Assembly (NCBI GenBank): GCA_018658685.1
Contig: JABHUT010000021.1
Span: 1 to 7,025 of the forward strand
DNA length: 7,025 nucleotides
Origin: Alphaproteobacteria bacterium
GTDB lineage: Bacteria; Pseudomonadota; Alphaproteobacteria; MED-G09
Direction: 5' to 3'
The position numbers and the translations under genes were made by a program. The notes under the pieces are model-generated. The model saw only the letters and a list, made by a program, of their open reading frames with translations. It was not told the origin of the DNA and ran no database searches. Position 1 is the stretch's first letter; each line of letters begins with the position of its first letter. Shown here piece after piece: positions 1 through 6,117 of this stretch.

Positions 1-1
1 A

Positions 2-415
2 ACCCAACCATTTACAAATATTATTACTATTGTTGTACAATTTTGTCTTGGCATCTCTTTTTTCCTACATGGATACGGTAAAATACCAATGAGTGAGGGC
101 TTTATAGGCTTTTTAGCCTCAAAGGGAGTTCCATTTGCGAATATATCTGCACATGTCGTTGCGTGGGGTGAGATTTTAGCGGGAATAGGTATCATTTTAG
201 GTGGACTGTTAATTAAATTATATCCAATTATTGCTAATGTTATTACAAAGCTATCTGGTCTAACAATAGTAATTATTATGATAAACGCTCTTATAATTGC
301 ACACTCTCATTGGAGTATTTTCATTGGCGAAAGAGGTGCAGTTTTATTCGCAAGTGAACAACTTTTCCTATTGGTTTTAGGTTTATTTTTTCTTATTAAG
401 GGAAACAATCAATAA
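2..415 (+). CDS. DoxX family membrane protein (5' partial)
   Basis: The reading frame is open from the left edge (frame of base 2), so the gene starts outside the window. The first in-frame ATG at 89 is internal, because the residues before it (a hydrophobic helix, then FFLHGYGKIP) already belong to the family pattern. Visible are 137 codons with about four hydrophobic segments. The DoxX hallmarks are the HGYGK end of helix 1, a loop 'GFIGFLASKGVPF', and helix 2 with an embedded acid in 'VAWGEILAGIGIILGG'. DoxX/DoxD-like proteins are small inner-membrane proteins; some are linked to terminal oxidase or redox and sulfur stress functions, but most are uncharacterised, and no specific role can be given here. 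It is the only rightward gene and converges on the DUF2855 gene. Family assignment is fairly sure; function is unknown. Confidence 0.82.
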   Translation, partial: TQPFTNIITIVVQFCLGISFFLHGYGKIPMSEGFIGFLASKGVPFANISAHVVAWGEILAGIGIILGGLLIKLYPIIANVITKLSGLTIVIIMINALIIAHSHWSIFIGERGAVLFASEQLFLLVLGLFFLIKGNNQ

Positions 416-442
416 AAAATCTTAAATAAATTAAAGATTTTT
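415..442. terminator. Bidirectional terminator-like hairpin
   Basis: AAAAATCTT (415-423) and AAGATTTTT (434-442) form a perfect 9-bp stem around a 10-base loop. The stem lies between two converging genes: it begins on the last base of the DoxX stop codon and ends four bases from the DUF2855 stop codon. The stem ends in a T-run on either strand, so it could terminate both transcripts. It is GC-poor, with only two G-C pairs, so its efficiency is uncertain. Confidence 0.6.
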
Positions 443-446
443 ATAT

Positions 447-1550
447 TTATAACGTAACAATTATACCTTCATTGGGGTTAATTTTTCCCATAACAATATT
501 AGAGTATGTAGATATAAAGCTATCCAGCCCTTTAATTTCCTTTATATCCATCCACTCTTTACTTTGCATTGCTCTAGAGTTCATAAATGAATGAGTTTTA
601 TTATTATAACCTTCATGACCCCAGTCACTGATCCTTTTTTGTATGTGAGATGGTGCAAAAAAGAACTCAGTTCTATCTTTTGCAATAGACTCAGATGATA
701 CATCATTAGTTGATTTCATGCTGTCCCAATGCGTCATCCCAACCGTCAAGCATTTAAACATGTTGTTGTTGAGGGATTTGTATAAATTATTCAAGATTTT
801 TTGGTTTCCAGCCATATCGACAATTACAGACCCAAGATTAGAGTTAACCTCATCTAAATTATTATATGTAATTACTTCATCATAACAACCAAGAGTTTTA
901 ACAAAATCTAAATTACCAGAGGATGTGAGACCAATGATTTTTGGCGTATTTAACTCATCAGATAAGCCTTGCGCTAAACCTATGGCTGTTTTACTTGAGG
1001 CGCTAATAATAATAATTTGGGATGCTTTAAGATAAGATTGATCCTGGAGTGTATCGCATAAACAAAATGCTGTAATATGAAGTGGAAACAATAAAGCTCG
1101 AATATTATCCATTTCGCTATCATAGTTCTTCTCTCCAGATAGCCTTATATAGTTATTATAAACAGGTGGAAGCTCACTTCTATGAGACTTTCCATCAATA
1201 AAATTTTCTTTAGAAATTTTTATTGGATTTAGATTTAAATTTTCTGATGGAGGAAAATAACCAAAAAGCCTCTCCCCTATAGTTAAAGAATCATTTTTAG
1301 ATTGAATAATACGAGCAAATCCCCACATCGGAATGCATCCCCATTCATTTTTAGAATTATCTGATGAAGGAAAGAAATTCCAATACCCAATTAGATCTCC
1401 AGCAACACCATAAGTAACATTATTAGAAGTAAATGAAAATTTTTCAATTTTAACAGTTATTTCACCGTCACCTAATTTTAGGTTATTAAAATCGACTTCT
1501 ATAAGACGAGTGGTATTTAAGTCACTTTTTAAAGTTTGGAATTCTCGCAT
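447..1550 (-). CDS. DUF2855 family protein, zinc-less MDR-like
   Basis: This 367-residue protein resembles the DUF2855 family (Pfam PF11017), which looks like a divergent medium-chain dehydrogenase/reductase. Features in order: 'NNVTYGVAG' near residues 43-51, 'MWGFARII' around 75-82, 'GERLFGYFPPSE' at about 92-103, a nucleotide-binding-like stretch 'SASSKTAIGLA' at about 183-193, 'LGCYDEVITY' around 220-229, and 'VIVDMAGN' near 242-249. The last three match the Rossmann half of MDR enzymes. No Cys/His cluster typical of zinc-dependent alcohol dehydrogenases is seen. The biochemical activity of the family is, to my knowledge, not established; NAD(P)-dependent redox chemistry is inference. The ATG start is supported by GGAGAG seven bases upstream (1558-1563 on the plus strand). 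It is the last gene of the Rieske block, 33 bases after the four-helix membrane protein. Confidence 0.85.
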   Translation of the reverse strand: MREFQTLKSDLNTTRLIEVDFNNLKLGDGEITVKIEKFSFTSNNVTYGVAGDLIGYWNFFPSSDNSKNEWGCIPMWGFARIIQSKNDSLTIGERLFGYFPPSENLNLNPIKISKENFIDGKSHRSELPPVYNNYIRLSGEKNYDSEMDNIRALLFPLHITAFCLCDTLQDQSYLKASQIIIISASSKTAIGLAQGLSDELNTPKIIGLTSSGNLDFVKTLGCYDEVITYNNLDEVNSNLGSVIVDMAGNQKILNNLYKSLNNNMFKCLTVGMTHWDSMKSTNDVSSESIAKDRTEFFFAPSHIQKRISDWGHEGYNNKTHSFMNSRAMQSKEWMDIKEIKGLDSFISTYSNIVMGKINPNEGIIVTL

Positions 1551-1557
1551 TACTATT

Positions 1558-1563
1558 CTCTCC
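1558..1563 (-). promoter_or_regulatory. Ribosome binding site of the DUF2855 gene
   Basis: The minus strand reads GGAGAG, seven bases before the ATG at 1550. It is one of the few canonical Shine-Dalgarno sequences in this AT-rich window and fixes the start codon. Confidence 0.7.
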
Positions 1564-1583
1564 GACTATATATAATTAAAGCT

Positions 1584-1955
1584 TTATGAAATAATTCCCA
1601 AATAAGAAAATATTGCTGTGAGTGCCATAAGATAAGCACCAGGCATCTTTAATAACGCTGTATGATTGCCAAAACCTAAACAAATAAACAACAAAGCACC
1701 AATAGCGTTTATTATAATGATTGGATAGGCGGCAATTCCATATGCTGGGTTATAGGCAATAATTATTAAAGTAACTGTTCCTGTAAAAAGAAATATAGTG
1801 AAAACATGCCAACTAACAAGACTTAATGATTTTGTTAAATTATCTAAGTTACTTTTATTGATATTATTCATATACATACGTGTTCCGAAAATACCATGAA
1901 TTAATACACCCAAAAAAGAAATAAAACCGCCTGCCATTAAAAACCAAAAATTCAT
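1584..1955 (-). CDS. Four-helix integral membrane protein, unknown family
   Basis: I do not recognise a named family for this 123-residue protein. It has four hydrophobic segments at about residues 4-24, 46-67, 74-94 and 100-121, joined by short loops; a polar loop with several Asn and Lys residues (about 30-44) follows helix 1. Three histidines lie in or at the ends of helices: H20 in 'GVLIHGIFG', H50 in 'LVSWHVFTIF' and H98 in 'GFGNHTALL'. There is no cleavable signal peptide; helix 1 begins at the N-terminus. The ATG has a weak AGGT five bases upstream (1961-1964). It lies 87 bases after the methyltransferase and 33 bases before the DUF2855 gene, so it is probably co-transcribed. The spacer 1956-2042 is AT-rich and holds no convincing promoter, so membership of the operon is likely but not proven. 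Confidence 0.75.
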   Translation of the reverse strand: MNFWFLMAGGFISFLGVLIHGIFGTRMYMNNINKSNLDNLTKSLSLVSWHVFTIFLFTGTVTLIIIAYNPAYGIAAYPIIIINAIGALLFICLGFGNHTALLKMPGAYLMALTAIFSYLGIIS

Positions 1956-2042
1956 AATTTACCTATATAAAATAACAATTTATAAAACTTTCTTTATGTA
2001 ATTAAAGTTAATATTTAAAATATTTAGTACTCCTAAAATCCT

Positions 2043-2666
2043 TTATTTATTAACTATCGCATAACCCCAATAATTATATCCTGCAATCTTTGGAGTTTTA
2101 GGAAGATACATTTCTTCCATTTGCATAATTTTAAGACCAGAATTTTCAATTAACTTAGGTATATTTCTATTAATATTACACCCTCCAGCAATTTTACCCC
2201 AAAAAGTATTTATTCTATTTTGCCATTTTCTAACATTATCATCAGGTGAAACGCCATGTTCACAGAAAATCATTTTTCCATTATTTTTTAATACTCTTTT
2301 TATCTCATCATTTGCCCTTTTAACCTCGGGAATAGTGCACATGGTGTAGGTAATTAAAACTGTATCAAAATAATTATCTGGTAAAGGAATATCTTCAGCA
2401 CTTGAGGATATGAAATTTACCTCTAAACCTTCTTTTTTTGCAACTTTTTTCGCCATAGCATTGAGTTCTTTTGATGGATCAATACCCCAAAGTTCAACAA
2501 TTTTTGATTTATCGTAAAAAGGTAAGTTTAAACCTGAACCGATACCAACTTCTAGTACTTTTCCTTCAGCTAGCGGTGTAACTTTTTTTCTTTGAAAAGT
2601 TATAGGTTCAGCAGCACAGGCACAATTTAGAAATCTTGGTAAAATATATTTTTCATAAAAACTCAT
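2043..2666 (-). CDS. METTL7-like class I SAM methyltransferase
   Basis: This is a 207-residue SAM-dependent methyltransferase with a Rossmann fold. SAM motif I is 'VLEVGIGSGLN' (residues 37-47). The ribose-binding acid is D63 in 'ELWGIDPS'. A 'SSAEDIPLP' segment (88-96) and 'FDTVLITYTMCTIP' (100-113) follow the usual motif order, then 'EHG' (136-138). The C-terminal part, with W148, 'IAGGCNINR' (159-167) and a final 'GYNYWGYAIV', resembles the METTL7 (TMT1, thiol methyltransferase) group more than UbiE. Two cysteines occur near the N-terminus ('NCACAAEP', C15 and C17). The methyl acceptor is unknown; a small thiol or hydrophobic metabolite is a family-based guess. The gene starts 20 bases after the Rieske stop codon, with only a purine-rich stretch as ribosome binding site, which indicates co-transcription. 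Confidence 0.88.
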   Translation of the reverse strand: MSFYEKYILPRFLNCACAAEPITFQRKKVTPLAEGKVLEVGIGSGLNLPFYDKSKIVELWGIDPSKELNAMAKKVAKKEGLEVNFISSSAEDIPLPDNYFDTVLITYTMCTIPEVKRANDEIKRVLKNNGKMIFCEHGVSPDDNVRKWQNRINTFWGKIAGGCNINRNIPKLIENSGLKIMQMEEMYLPKTPKIAGYNYWGYAIVNK

Positions 2667-2686
2667 TTTCTTAATTTCTCTTATTT

Positions 2687-3883
2687 TTATTCTTTATACA
2701 AGTTTGGTAAGTCTTCATCTGAAGTATTGATTATTTTATCTACCCAGCCATGAAAGGTTTGCCCTGCTCCCTCATTCTTTCCAAACATAACATTATCTAT
2801 CATGCCAGTTTTTAAACCCTTCTGAAGTCTTATCCCTGTTGTGTAATCCTCATCACGCACAACATATTCAAGAAAGTCAAATTGCTTATTTGCCTCTTCT
2901 TCTTGTTGTTTATTAGGTTTGTTTTCCATTAGATAATATTGTGTAGTGTATGATTCATCTGGATTATCCCCTGGCATTAGCTGAGATAAAAGAACAGCTC
3001 TTCCTCCCCCCATAAATGAGGCTATGGAAACATTAGGGAAAATTGTCCAAACACCCCCCATTAAGTCATCTAAGGGCCATTCATTTATTTTATCATAATC
3101 AGGAATAATATCCTCACCCTCGGTAGAAGGAATAAACATAAAAGGAGAACTTACTCTTTGATGAGGTCCCCACTCATAAGGGTTAGCTTGATTTGAAATA
3201 TCCTTACCAAATGTTTCACTATGTAAAACCGGTAGATGATATAAATCTAAGTAACCATCATATGCGACCTTCCAGTTAGGGCCCTTTAATACTCTTGTGC
3301 TAAAAACATGCCAATCAGATAAATTAAACATGCCTAAGAGTTCATCATAGCCAAAAAGGAATTTTTCCATATCTACCTTTGAATCAGGTGTTAAAATTAC
3401 CCAAATGATACCTGCTTTTTCAAGAACAGGGAGCCTTACAAGACTTTTGCAGGCTTTGTCTATGCTGCCAAAGTCTTCTGGAGAGGCAATACCAATTAAA
3501 GATCCATCTTCTCCATAGGTCCATCCATGATATGGACATCCAAATCTTTTTTTATTTCCAATACCATTTTCGACTAAAGCAGCACCTCTATGTCGGCAAG
3601 CATTTAGATATGCGTTTAAATTACCATCAGAATCTCTTGTAATAAGAACTGGGACACCCAAAGCGTCAATTGACTTATAGTCACCTGGGTTTGGTATCTC
3701 TTTAGATACTCCCAAGACCAATGGTGTTCTTTTAAATATTAAATCAACTTCTTTCTGCCAAATATCAGCGTCGTAATAATTAGCAGCAGGTATTTCAAGT
3801 ATATTATCGACATACTCCATAGTCCCAGCATCAGAATGCTTCTTATTATTTAAAGCCATTTCAATAAGTTTTTCTCTGCTCAT
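2687..3883 (-). CDS. Rieske non-heme iron oxygenase, alpha subunit
   Basis: This 398-residue protein is a complete ring-hydroxylating-type oxygenase. The N-terminal Rieske [2Fe-2S] domain has 'CRHRGA' (C96, H98) and 'CPYHGW' (C116, H119), the C-X-H-X17-C-X2-H spacing of the family. The C-terminal catalytic domain has 'DLYHLPVLH', giving D213 as the bridging aspartate and H216 and H221 as iron ligands. The third ligand is probably D346 in 'VVRDEDYTTG', eight residues before 'QKGL'. All catalytic residues are intact. It should hydroxylate or demethylate a small molecule in the cytoplasm using O2 and electrons from a separate reductase. No reductase, ferredoxin or small beta subunit is encoded in the window, so an alpha-only oligomer with a partner encoded elsewhere is likely. 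The substrate cannot be inferred. The ATG follows a strong GGGGGG site, and this gene heads a four-gene unit. Confidence 0.93.
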   Translation of the reverse strand: MSREKLIEMALNNKKHSDAGTMEYVDNILEIPAANYYDADIWQKEVDLIFKRTPLVLGVSKEIPNPGDYKSIDALGVPVLITRDSDGNLNAYLNACRHRGAALVENGIGNKKRFGCPYHGWTYGEDGSLIGIASPEDFGSIDKACKSLVRLPVLEKAGIIWVILTPDSKVDMEKFLFGYDELLGMFNLSDWHVFSTRVLKGPNWKVAYDGYLDLYHLPVLHSETFGKDISNQANPYEWGPHQRVSSPFMFIPSTEGEDIIPDYDKINEWPLDDLMGGVWTIFPNVSIASFMGGGRAVLLSQLMPGDNPDESYTTQYYLMENKPNKQQEEEANKQFDFLEYVVRDEDYTTGIRLQKGLKTGMIDNVMFGKNEGAGQTFHGWVDKIINTSDEDLPNLYKE

Positions 3884-3889
3884 GATAAT

Positions 3890-3895
3890 CCCCCC
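3890..3895 (-). promoter_or_regulatory. G-rich ribosome binding site of the Rieske gene
   Basis: The minus strand reads GGGGGGAT with six bases between the G-run and the ATG at 3883. A run of six G is conspicuous in this AT-rich DNA and supports the chosen start and strong translation of the first gene of the block. Confidence 0.7.
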
Positions 3896-3924
3896 AGATT
3901 TAATTTAATTAATAATCATATTTT

Positions 3925-3940
3925 AAAATATATCAAAAGC
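3925..3940 (-). promoter_or_regulatory. 16-bp shared upstream element, copy 1 (Rieske block)
   Basis: The minus strand reads GCTTTTGATATATTTT, identical over 16 bases to 4464-4479 upstream of the PsiE-like gene. It contains TTGATA, one mismatch from a sigma70 -35 box; a TATTAA 16 bases further downstream could serve as the -10. It ends 41 bases before the Rieske ATG. It is probably a promoter or part of one; a regulator site is possible. Confidence 0.45.
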
Positions 3941-3961
3941 AGAAAAGGATTTTGATTTTTA

Positions 3962-3977
3962 AAAAATTATAATTTTT
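3962..3977. terminator. AT-only palindrome behind the PsiE-like gene
   Basis: AAAAATTA followed by TAATTTTT forms a 16-base perfect palindrome, starting seven bases after the stop codon of the PsiE-like gene, with further T-runs beyond it on the minus strand. The stem contains no G or C, so it is at best a weak terminator and could be compositional chance. Confidence 0.25.
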
Positions 3978-3983
3978 AATTAT

Positions 3984-4394
3984 TTATTCAACATCTTTCT
4001 TTTTTTCGAGACTTATCTTGTCTTTAAGACTCATTATATAAGCGGATATAGATAAAATCAGTATCGCTCCAGCTTCCCCAAGCAACATTAAGGCATCCAT
4101 ATCTTTGCTTTGCATAATAATTAAACGACAAAGAGCTGTTATTGCAATGATTATTGGAAGTGTTACTGGAATTCTATTGGTGCTATAAAAAGCTCCAACC
4201 ATTCCTATTATTTCAACATAAATAAATAACAAAAAAAGATCAGCCAACTGAATCTCTTTTGCCTCATACATTGAAATCAAATATTGTCCTGCAGCAATAC
4301 AGGTTGCTATTCCAATGATTGCTAAAAGAACCTTCTCGCTTGAAACTGTTGTCCAATGAAGACCTTTGATAATTTTTGTAAATTTAAAATCCAT
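3984..4394 (-). CDS. psiE: PsiE-like phosphate-starvation-inducible membrane protein
   Basis: At 136 residues the protein equals E. coli PsiE in length and shares its layout: a short N-terminal tail, four hydrophobic segments (about 22-42, 50-69, 77-95 and 102-121) and a basic, charged C-terminus ending 'LEKKKDVE'. The most telling matches to the family (Pfam PF06146) are 'FIYVEIIGMV' with an acid in helix 2 (E61) and 'IAITALCRLIIM' in helix 3, the counterpart of the E. coli 'ITAIVRLIIV' region. PsiE is an inner-membrane protein induced by phosphate starvation in E. coli; its molecular function is unknown. No Pho box is visible upstream, so phosphate control is not supported here. No clear Shine-Dalgarno precedes the ATG. 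The gene stands between spacers of 154 and 100 bases and probably has its own promoter. Confidence 0.85.
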   Translation of the reverse strand: MDFKFTKIIKGLHWTTVSSEKVLLAIIGIATCIAAGQYLISMYEAKEIQLADLFLLFIYVEIIGMVGAFYSTNRIPVTLPIIIAITALCRLIIMQSKDMDALMLLGEAGAILILSISAYIMSLKDKISLEKKKDVE

Positions 4395-4420
4395 AAAATA
4401 ACAGTAACTTTATATTTTTT

Positions 4421-4444
4421 TAAATCAATAAAAAATTTGATTTA
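4421..4444. promoter_or_regulatory. 8+8 inverted repeat upstream of the PsiE-like gene
   Basis: TAAATCAA (4421-4428) and TTGATTTA (4437-4444) are perfect inverted arms with an 8-base spacer. The site lies between the 16-bp shared element and the ATG at 4394. The position and dyad symmetry suggest an operator, but the AT-rich context makes chance occurrence possible. No known regulator is recognised; the arm order is opposite to an FNR or CRP-type TTGAT-N4-ATCAA site. Confidence 0.35.
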
Positions 4445-4463
4445 GAATAAAATACAAAAAAAT

Positions 4464-4479
4464 AAAATATATCAAAAGC
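4464..4479 (-). promoter_or_regulatory. 16-bp shared upstream element, copy 2 (PsiE-like gene)
   Basis: This is identical on the minus strand to the element at 3925-3940 (GCTTTTGATATATTTT) and ends 69 bases before the ATG of the PsiE-like gene. TTGATA could be a -35 box. The following bases are T-rich with several poor -10 candidates such as TATTTT, so the exact promoter is uncertain. Confidence 0.45.
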
Positions 4480-4485
4480 GACAAG

Positions 4486-4522
4486 AGTTGTTTCTTATAA
4501 ATTTTAATTAGCATTAACAACT
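4486..4522. repeat. 7-bp inverted repeat behind the SMR gene
   Basis: AGTTGTT (4486-4492) and AACAACT (4516-4522) are inverted with a 23-base spacer, starting 26 bases after the SMR stop codon. There is no T-run after it on the minus strand, so it is not a standard intrinsic terminator. Function is unclear. Confidence 0.25.
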
Positions 4523-4548
4523 ATAGGCAATTGTGATGAAATAAAATA

Positions 4549-4869
4549 TTAAGTTCTATATAAATTTACCAGTGTTACACCTGCAACAATAACAAATAAA
4601 CCAACTATCGACTGCCAGTTTAATGTTTGTTTGTAAAAAATATAACTTAAGATCGCGATTGAAAAAATACCAAGCCCTGACCAAGACGCATAAATAATTG
4701 CGAGGGATAGTTTTTGAGATATTACTGCTAAAAGATAGAAAGATAATCCATACGATGCCAGCAAAATAAATGTTGGAACAAATTTTGAAAAATTTTGAGA
4801 TGCAGGCAATAACATTGTTCCGAGAACTTCAAGTGAAATGGCAAAAAAAAGAGTTATATAGGTATTCAT
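4549..4869 (-). CDS. EmrE-type small multidrug resistance transporter
   Basis: This 106-residue protein is a four-helix SMR transporter that aligns with E. coli EmrE from residue 1 without visible gaps in the first 68 residues. The essential proton/substrate-binding glutamate is present as E14 in 'AISLEVLGT'. Other pore positions also match: G17, Y40, F44, L47, Y60 and W63 in 'AIIYASWSGLGI'. A final helix ends in 'VAGVTLVNLYRT'. Proteins of this family are antiparallel dimers that exchange protons for lipophilic or quaternary cations across the inner membrane; some close relatives move other compounds, so drug resistance should not be assumed. EmrE K22 is replaced by P22 ('LLPASQNF'). The start codon overlaps the ketosynthase stop codon (TAATG), indicating translational coupling. 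No independent promoter or strong ribosome binding site is seen. Confidence 0.9.
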   Translation of the reverse strand: MNTYITLFFAISLEVLGTMLLPASQNFSKFVPTFILLASYGLSFYLLAVISQKLSLAIIYASWSGLGIFSIAILSYIFYKQTLNWQSIVGLFVIVAGVTLVNLYRT

Positions 4870-5993
4870 TAGGATGTTTTCTTAAGAATTATACTTCCAG
4901 CTGAATATCCGGCTCCAAAAGAACATAAAACACCAATTTCATCATTTTTCATATCCTCACTATATAAAGAAAAGGCAATTATGGAACCTGCTGAAGAGGT
5001 ATTGGCATAATCCTGTAAAATATTTGGTTGCTCATGATCCTCTGGAGCCCTACCTAACACTTTCTTCCCAATAAAATCATTCATACTTTTATTAGCCTGA
5101 TGGAGCCACAATCTTTTAATATCAGCAGTTTTAATTTTTTCTTTCTCAATATGATCTGTAATAAGTTGACTAACCATTGGAACAACTTCTTTAAAGACCT
5201 TTCTGCCTTCCTGCATAAATAAAAGATCTCTATCTAAAGGACTAGATTTTTTTGCATTATTTAAAAATCCAAAGTTATTTCTTATATTATTTGAAAATTG
5301 AGTAATGCATTTAGTTGAGACTATTTCAAAAGAATTATTTGATTTAGCTGTTTCTTTACTTTCAAGTATCAGGGCTGTGCAAACATCGCCAAAAATAAAA
5401 TGACAGTCCCGATCTTTAAAATCTAGATGACCTGAGCAAATTTCAGGATTTACGATTAAAATAGTTTTAGCACTACCTGACCTAATCATGTCTGCCGCAG
5501 CTTGTATCGCGAAGGTAGCTGATGAACAGGCCACATTCATATCAAAAGCAAATCCACTTACCCCAAGCAATTGTTGAACCTCAATCGATATAGCAGGATA
5601 AGCTCTTTCAAGGTTTGAGCATGCAGTGATTACAGCATCAATATCATTAGATGTTTTACCTGCGCTATCCATGGCTTTTTTTGCTGCTTTTACAGACATT
5701 TCGGCTAAAATTGAAGGCTCATCATTGCTTCTTTTGTCTAAAATCGGGTGCATAATGTCAGGATCCAAAATACCTTTCTTGTCCATCACATATCTGCTTT
5801 TAATTCCTGACGCCTTATAGATAAATTCTTCACTTGATAATTCTAGAGCAATTTTATTTCCGCGGCTTATATCAACCTTATTATTAGAATTATAAGTTTC
5901 AGCATATGAATTATAGGCTTTTACTAATTCTTTATTGGTTATTGATTCTTCAGGTGTAAAAACACCAGTACCGCTGATAACAATTTGTTCCAT
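4869..5993 (-). CDS. FabH-like beta-ketoacyl-ACP synthase III
   Basis: This 374-residue thiolase-fold protein has the Cys-His-Asn triad of KAS III enzymes: C156 in 'NVACSSATF', H298 in 'LWLHQAN' and N331 in 'YANTSSAGS'. The N-terminus 'ISGTGVFTPEESITN' and the C-terminal 'CSFGAGYSAGSIIL' are typical. It is about 55 residues longer than housekeeping FabH (about 317), with an insertion after residue 28 and a segment 'RYVMDKKGILDP' (67-78) found in a separate FabH-like subgroup that, as I recall, includes P. aeruginosa PA3286, a protein reported to condense medium-chain acyl-CoA with malonyl-ACP. Such a role here is inference. The reaction would be decarboxylative condensation of an acyl thioester with malonyl-ACP in the cytoplasm. 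The start is well supported by family homology although no Shine-Dalgarno is seen. It is coupled to the SMR gene downstream. An open frame on the opposite strand at 5626-5820 is a shadow. Confidence 0.92.
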   Translation of the reverse strand: MEQIVISGTGVFTPEESITNKELVKAYNSYAETYNSNNKVDISRGNKIALELSSEEFIYKASGIKSRYVMDKKGILDPDIMHPILDKRSNDEPSILAEMSVKAAKKAMDSAGKTSNDIDAVITACSNLERAYPAISIEVQQLLGVSGFAFDMNVACSSATFAIQAAADMIRSGSAKTILIVNPEICSGHLDFKDRDCHFIFGDVCTALILESKETAKSNNSFEIVSTKCITQFSNNIRNNFGFLNNAKKSSPLDRDLLFMQEGRKVFKEVVPMVSQLITDHIEKEKIKTADIKRLWLHQANKSMNDFIGKKVLGRAPEDHEQPNILQDYANTSSAGSIIAFSLYSEDMKNDEIGVLCSFGAGYSAGSIILKKTS

Positions 5994-6017
5994 AATATTA
6001 AGATAAGGTGAAATTTA

Positions 6018-6061
6018 AGATTTGAACAGAAAAACCTACTTTGAATATATTATACAAATCT
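6018..6061. repeat. 7-bp inverted repeat flanking the ketosynthase -10 box
   Basis: AGATTTG (6018-6024) and CAAATCT (6055-6061) are perfect inverted arms with a 30-base spacer. The spacer contains the probable -10 box at 6049-6054. It could allow binding at two half-sites or a hairpin in the leader, but short arms in AT-rich DNA can arise by chance. Confidence 0.2.
6049..6054 (-). promoter_or_regulatory. -10 box of the ketosynthase promoter
   Basis: The minus strand reads TATAAT, a perfect sigma70 -10 hexamer, 55 bases before the ATG at 5993. No recognisable TTGACA-like box lies 16-18 bases upstream. The CCGTTACGG palindrome of the 38-bp repeat (6074-6082) occupies that place, which would suit an activator-dependent or operator-controlled promoter. 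Confidence 0.5.
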
Positions 6062-6066
6062 AAAAC

Positions 6067-6104
6067 TACTCTACCGTAACGGAGTATTTTGGAACAGTGA
6101 ATAA
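6067..6104. repeat. 38-bp intergenic repeat, copy 1
   Basis: Aligned without gaps to 6697-6734, 33 of 38 bases are identical, far more than expected for unrelated spacers. It includes the arms ACTCT and GGAGT around ACCGTAAC, an internal CCGTAACGG palindrome at 6074-6082, and AACAGTGAATAA at the right end. It lies between the stop codon of the NnrU-like gene (13 bases away) and the ketosynthase promoter. The sequence left of it (from about 6050) matches the left arm of copy 2 only partly, so the long outer stem of copy 2 is not formed here. Confidence 0.7.
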
Positions 6105-6117
6105 TGTTTTGTTTATT

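Noticed and set aside
89..91. ATG at 89 as the true DoxX start
   Set aside because: The upstream in-frame codons encode the family's first helix and HGYGK motif, so the real start lies before the window.
2010..2024. AT-only palindrome AATATTT-A-AAATATT in the spacer before the four-helix membrane protein
   Set aside because: The symmetry is perfect, but such palindromes are frequent in DNA of this composition, and no promoter or T-run is associated with it.
3925..3940. FNR/CRP-type binding site
   Set aside because: Only one TTGAT half-site is present in the repeated element. The second half expected four bases on (ATCAA) is absent in both copies.
5626..5820. A 64-codon open frame on the plus strand
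   Set aside because: It lies wholly inside the ketosynthase gene on the opposite strand and has no family resemblance or ribosome binding site, so it is a shadow of the real gene.
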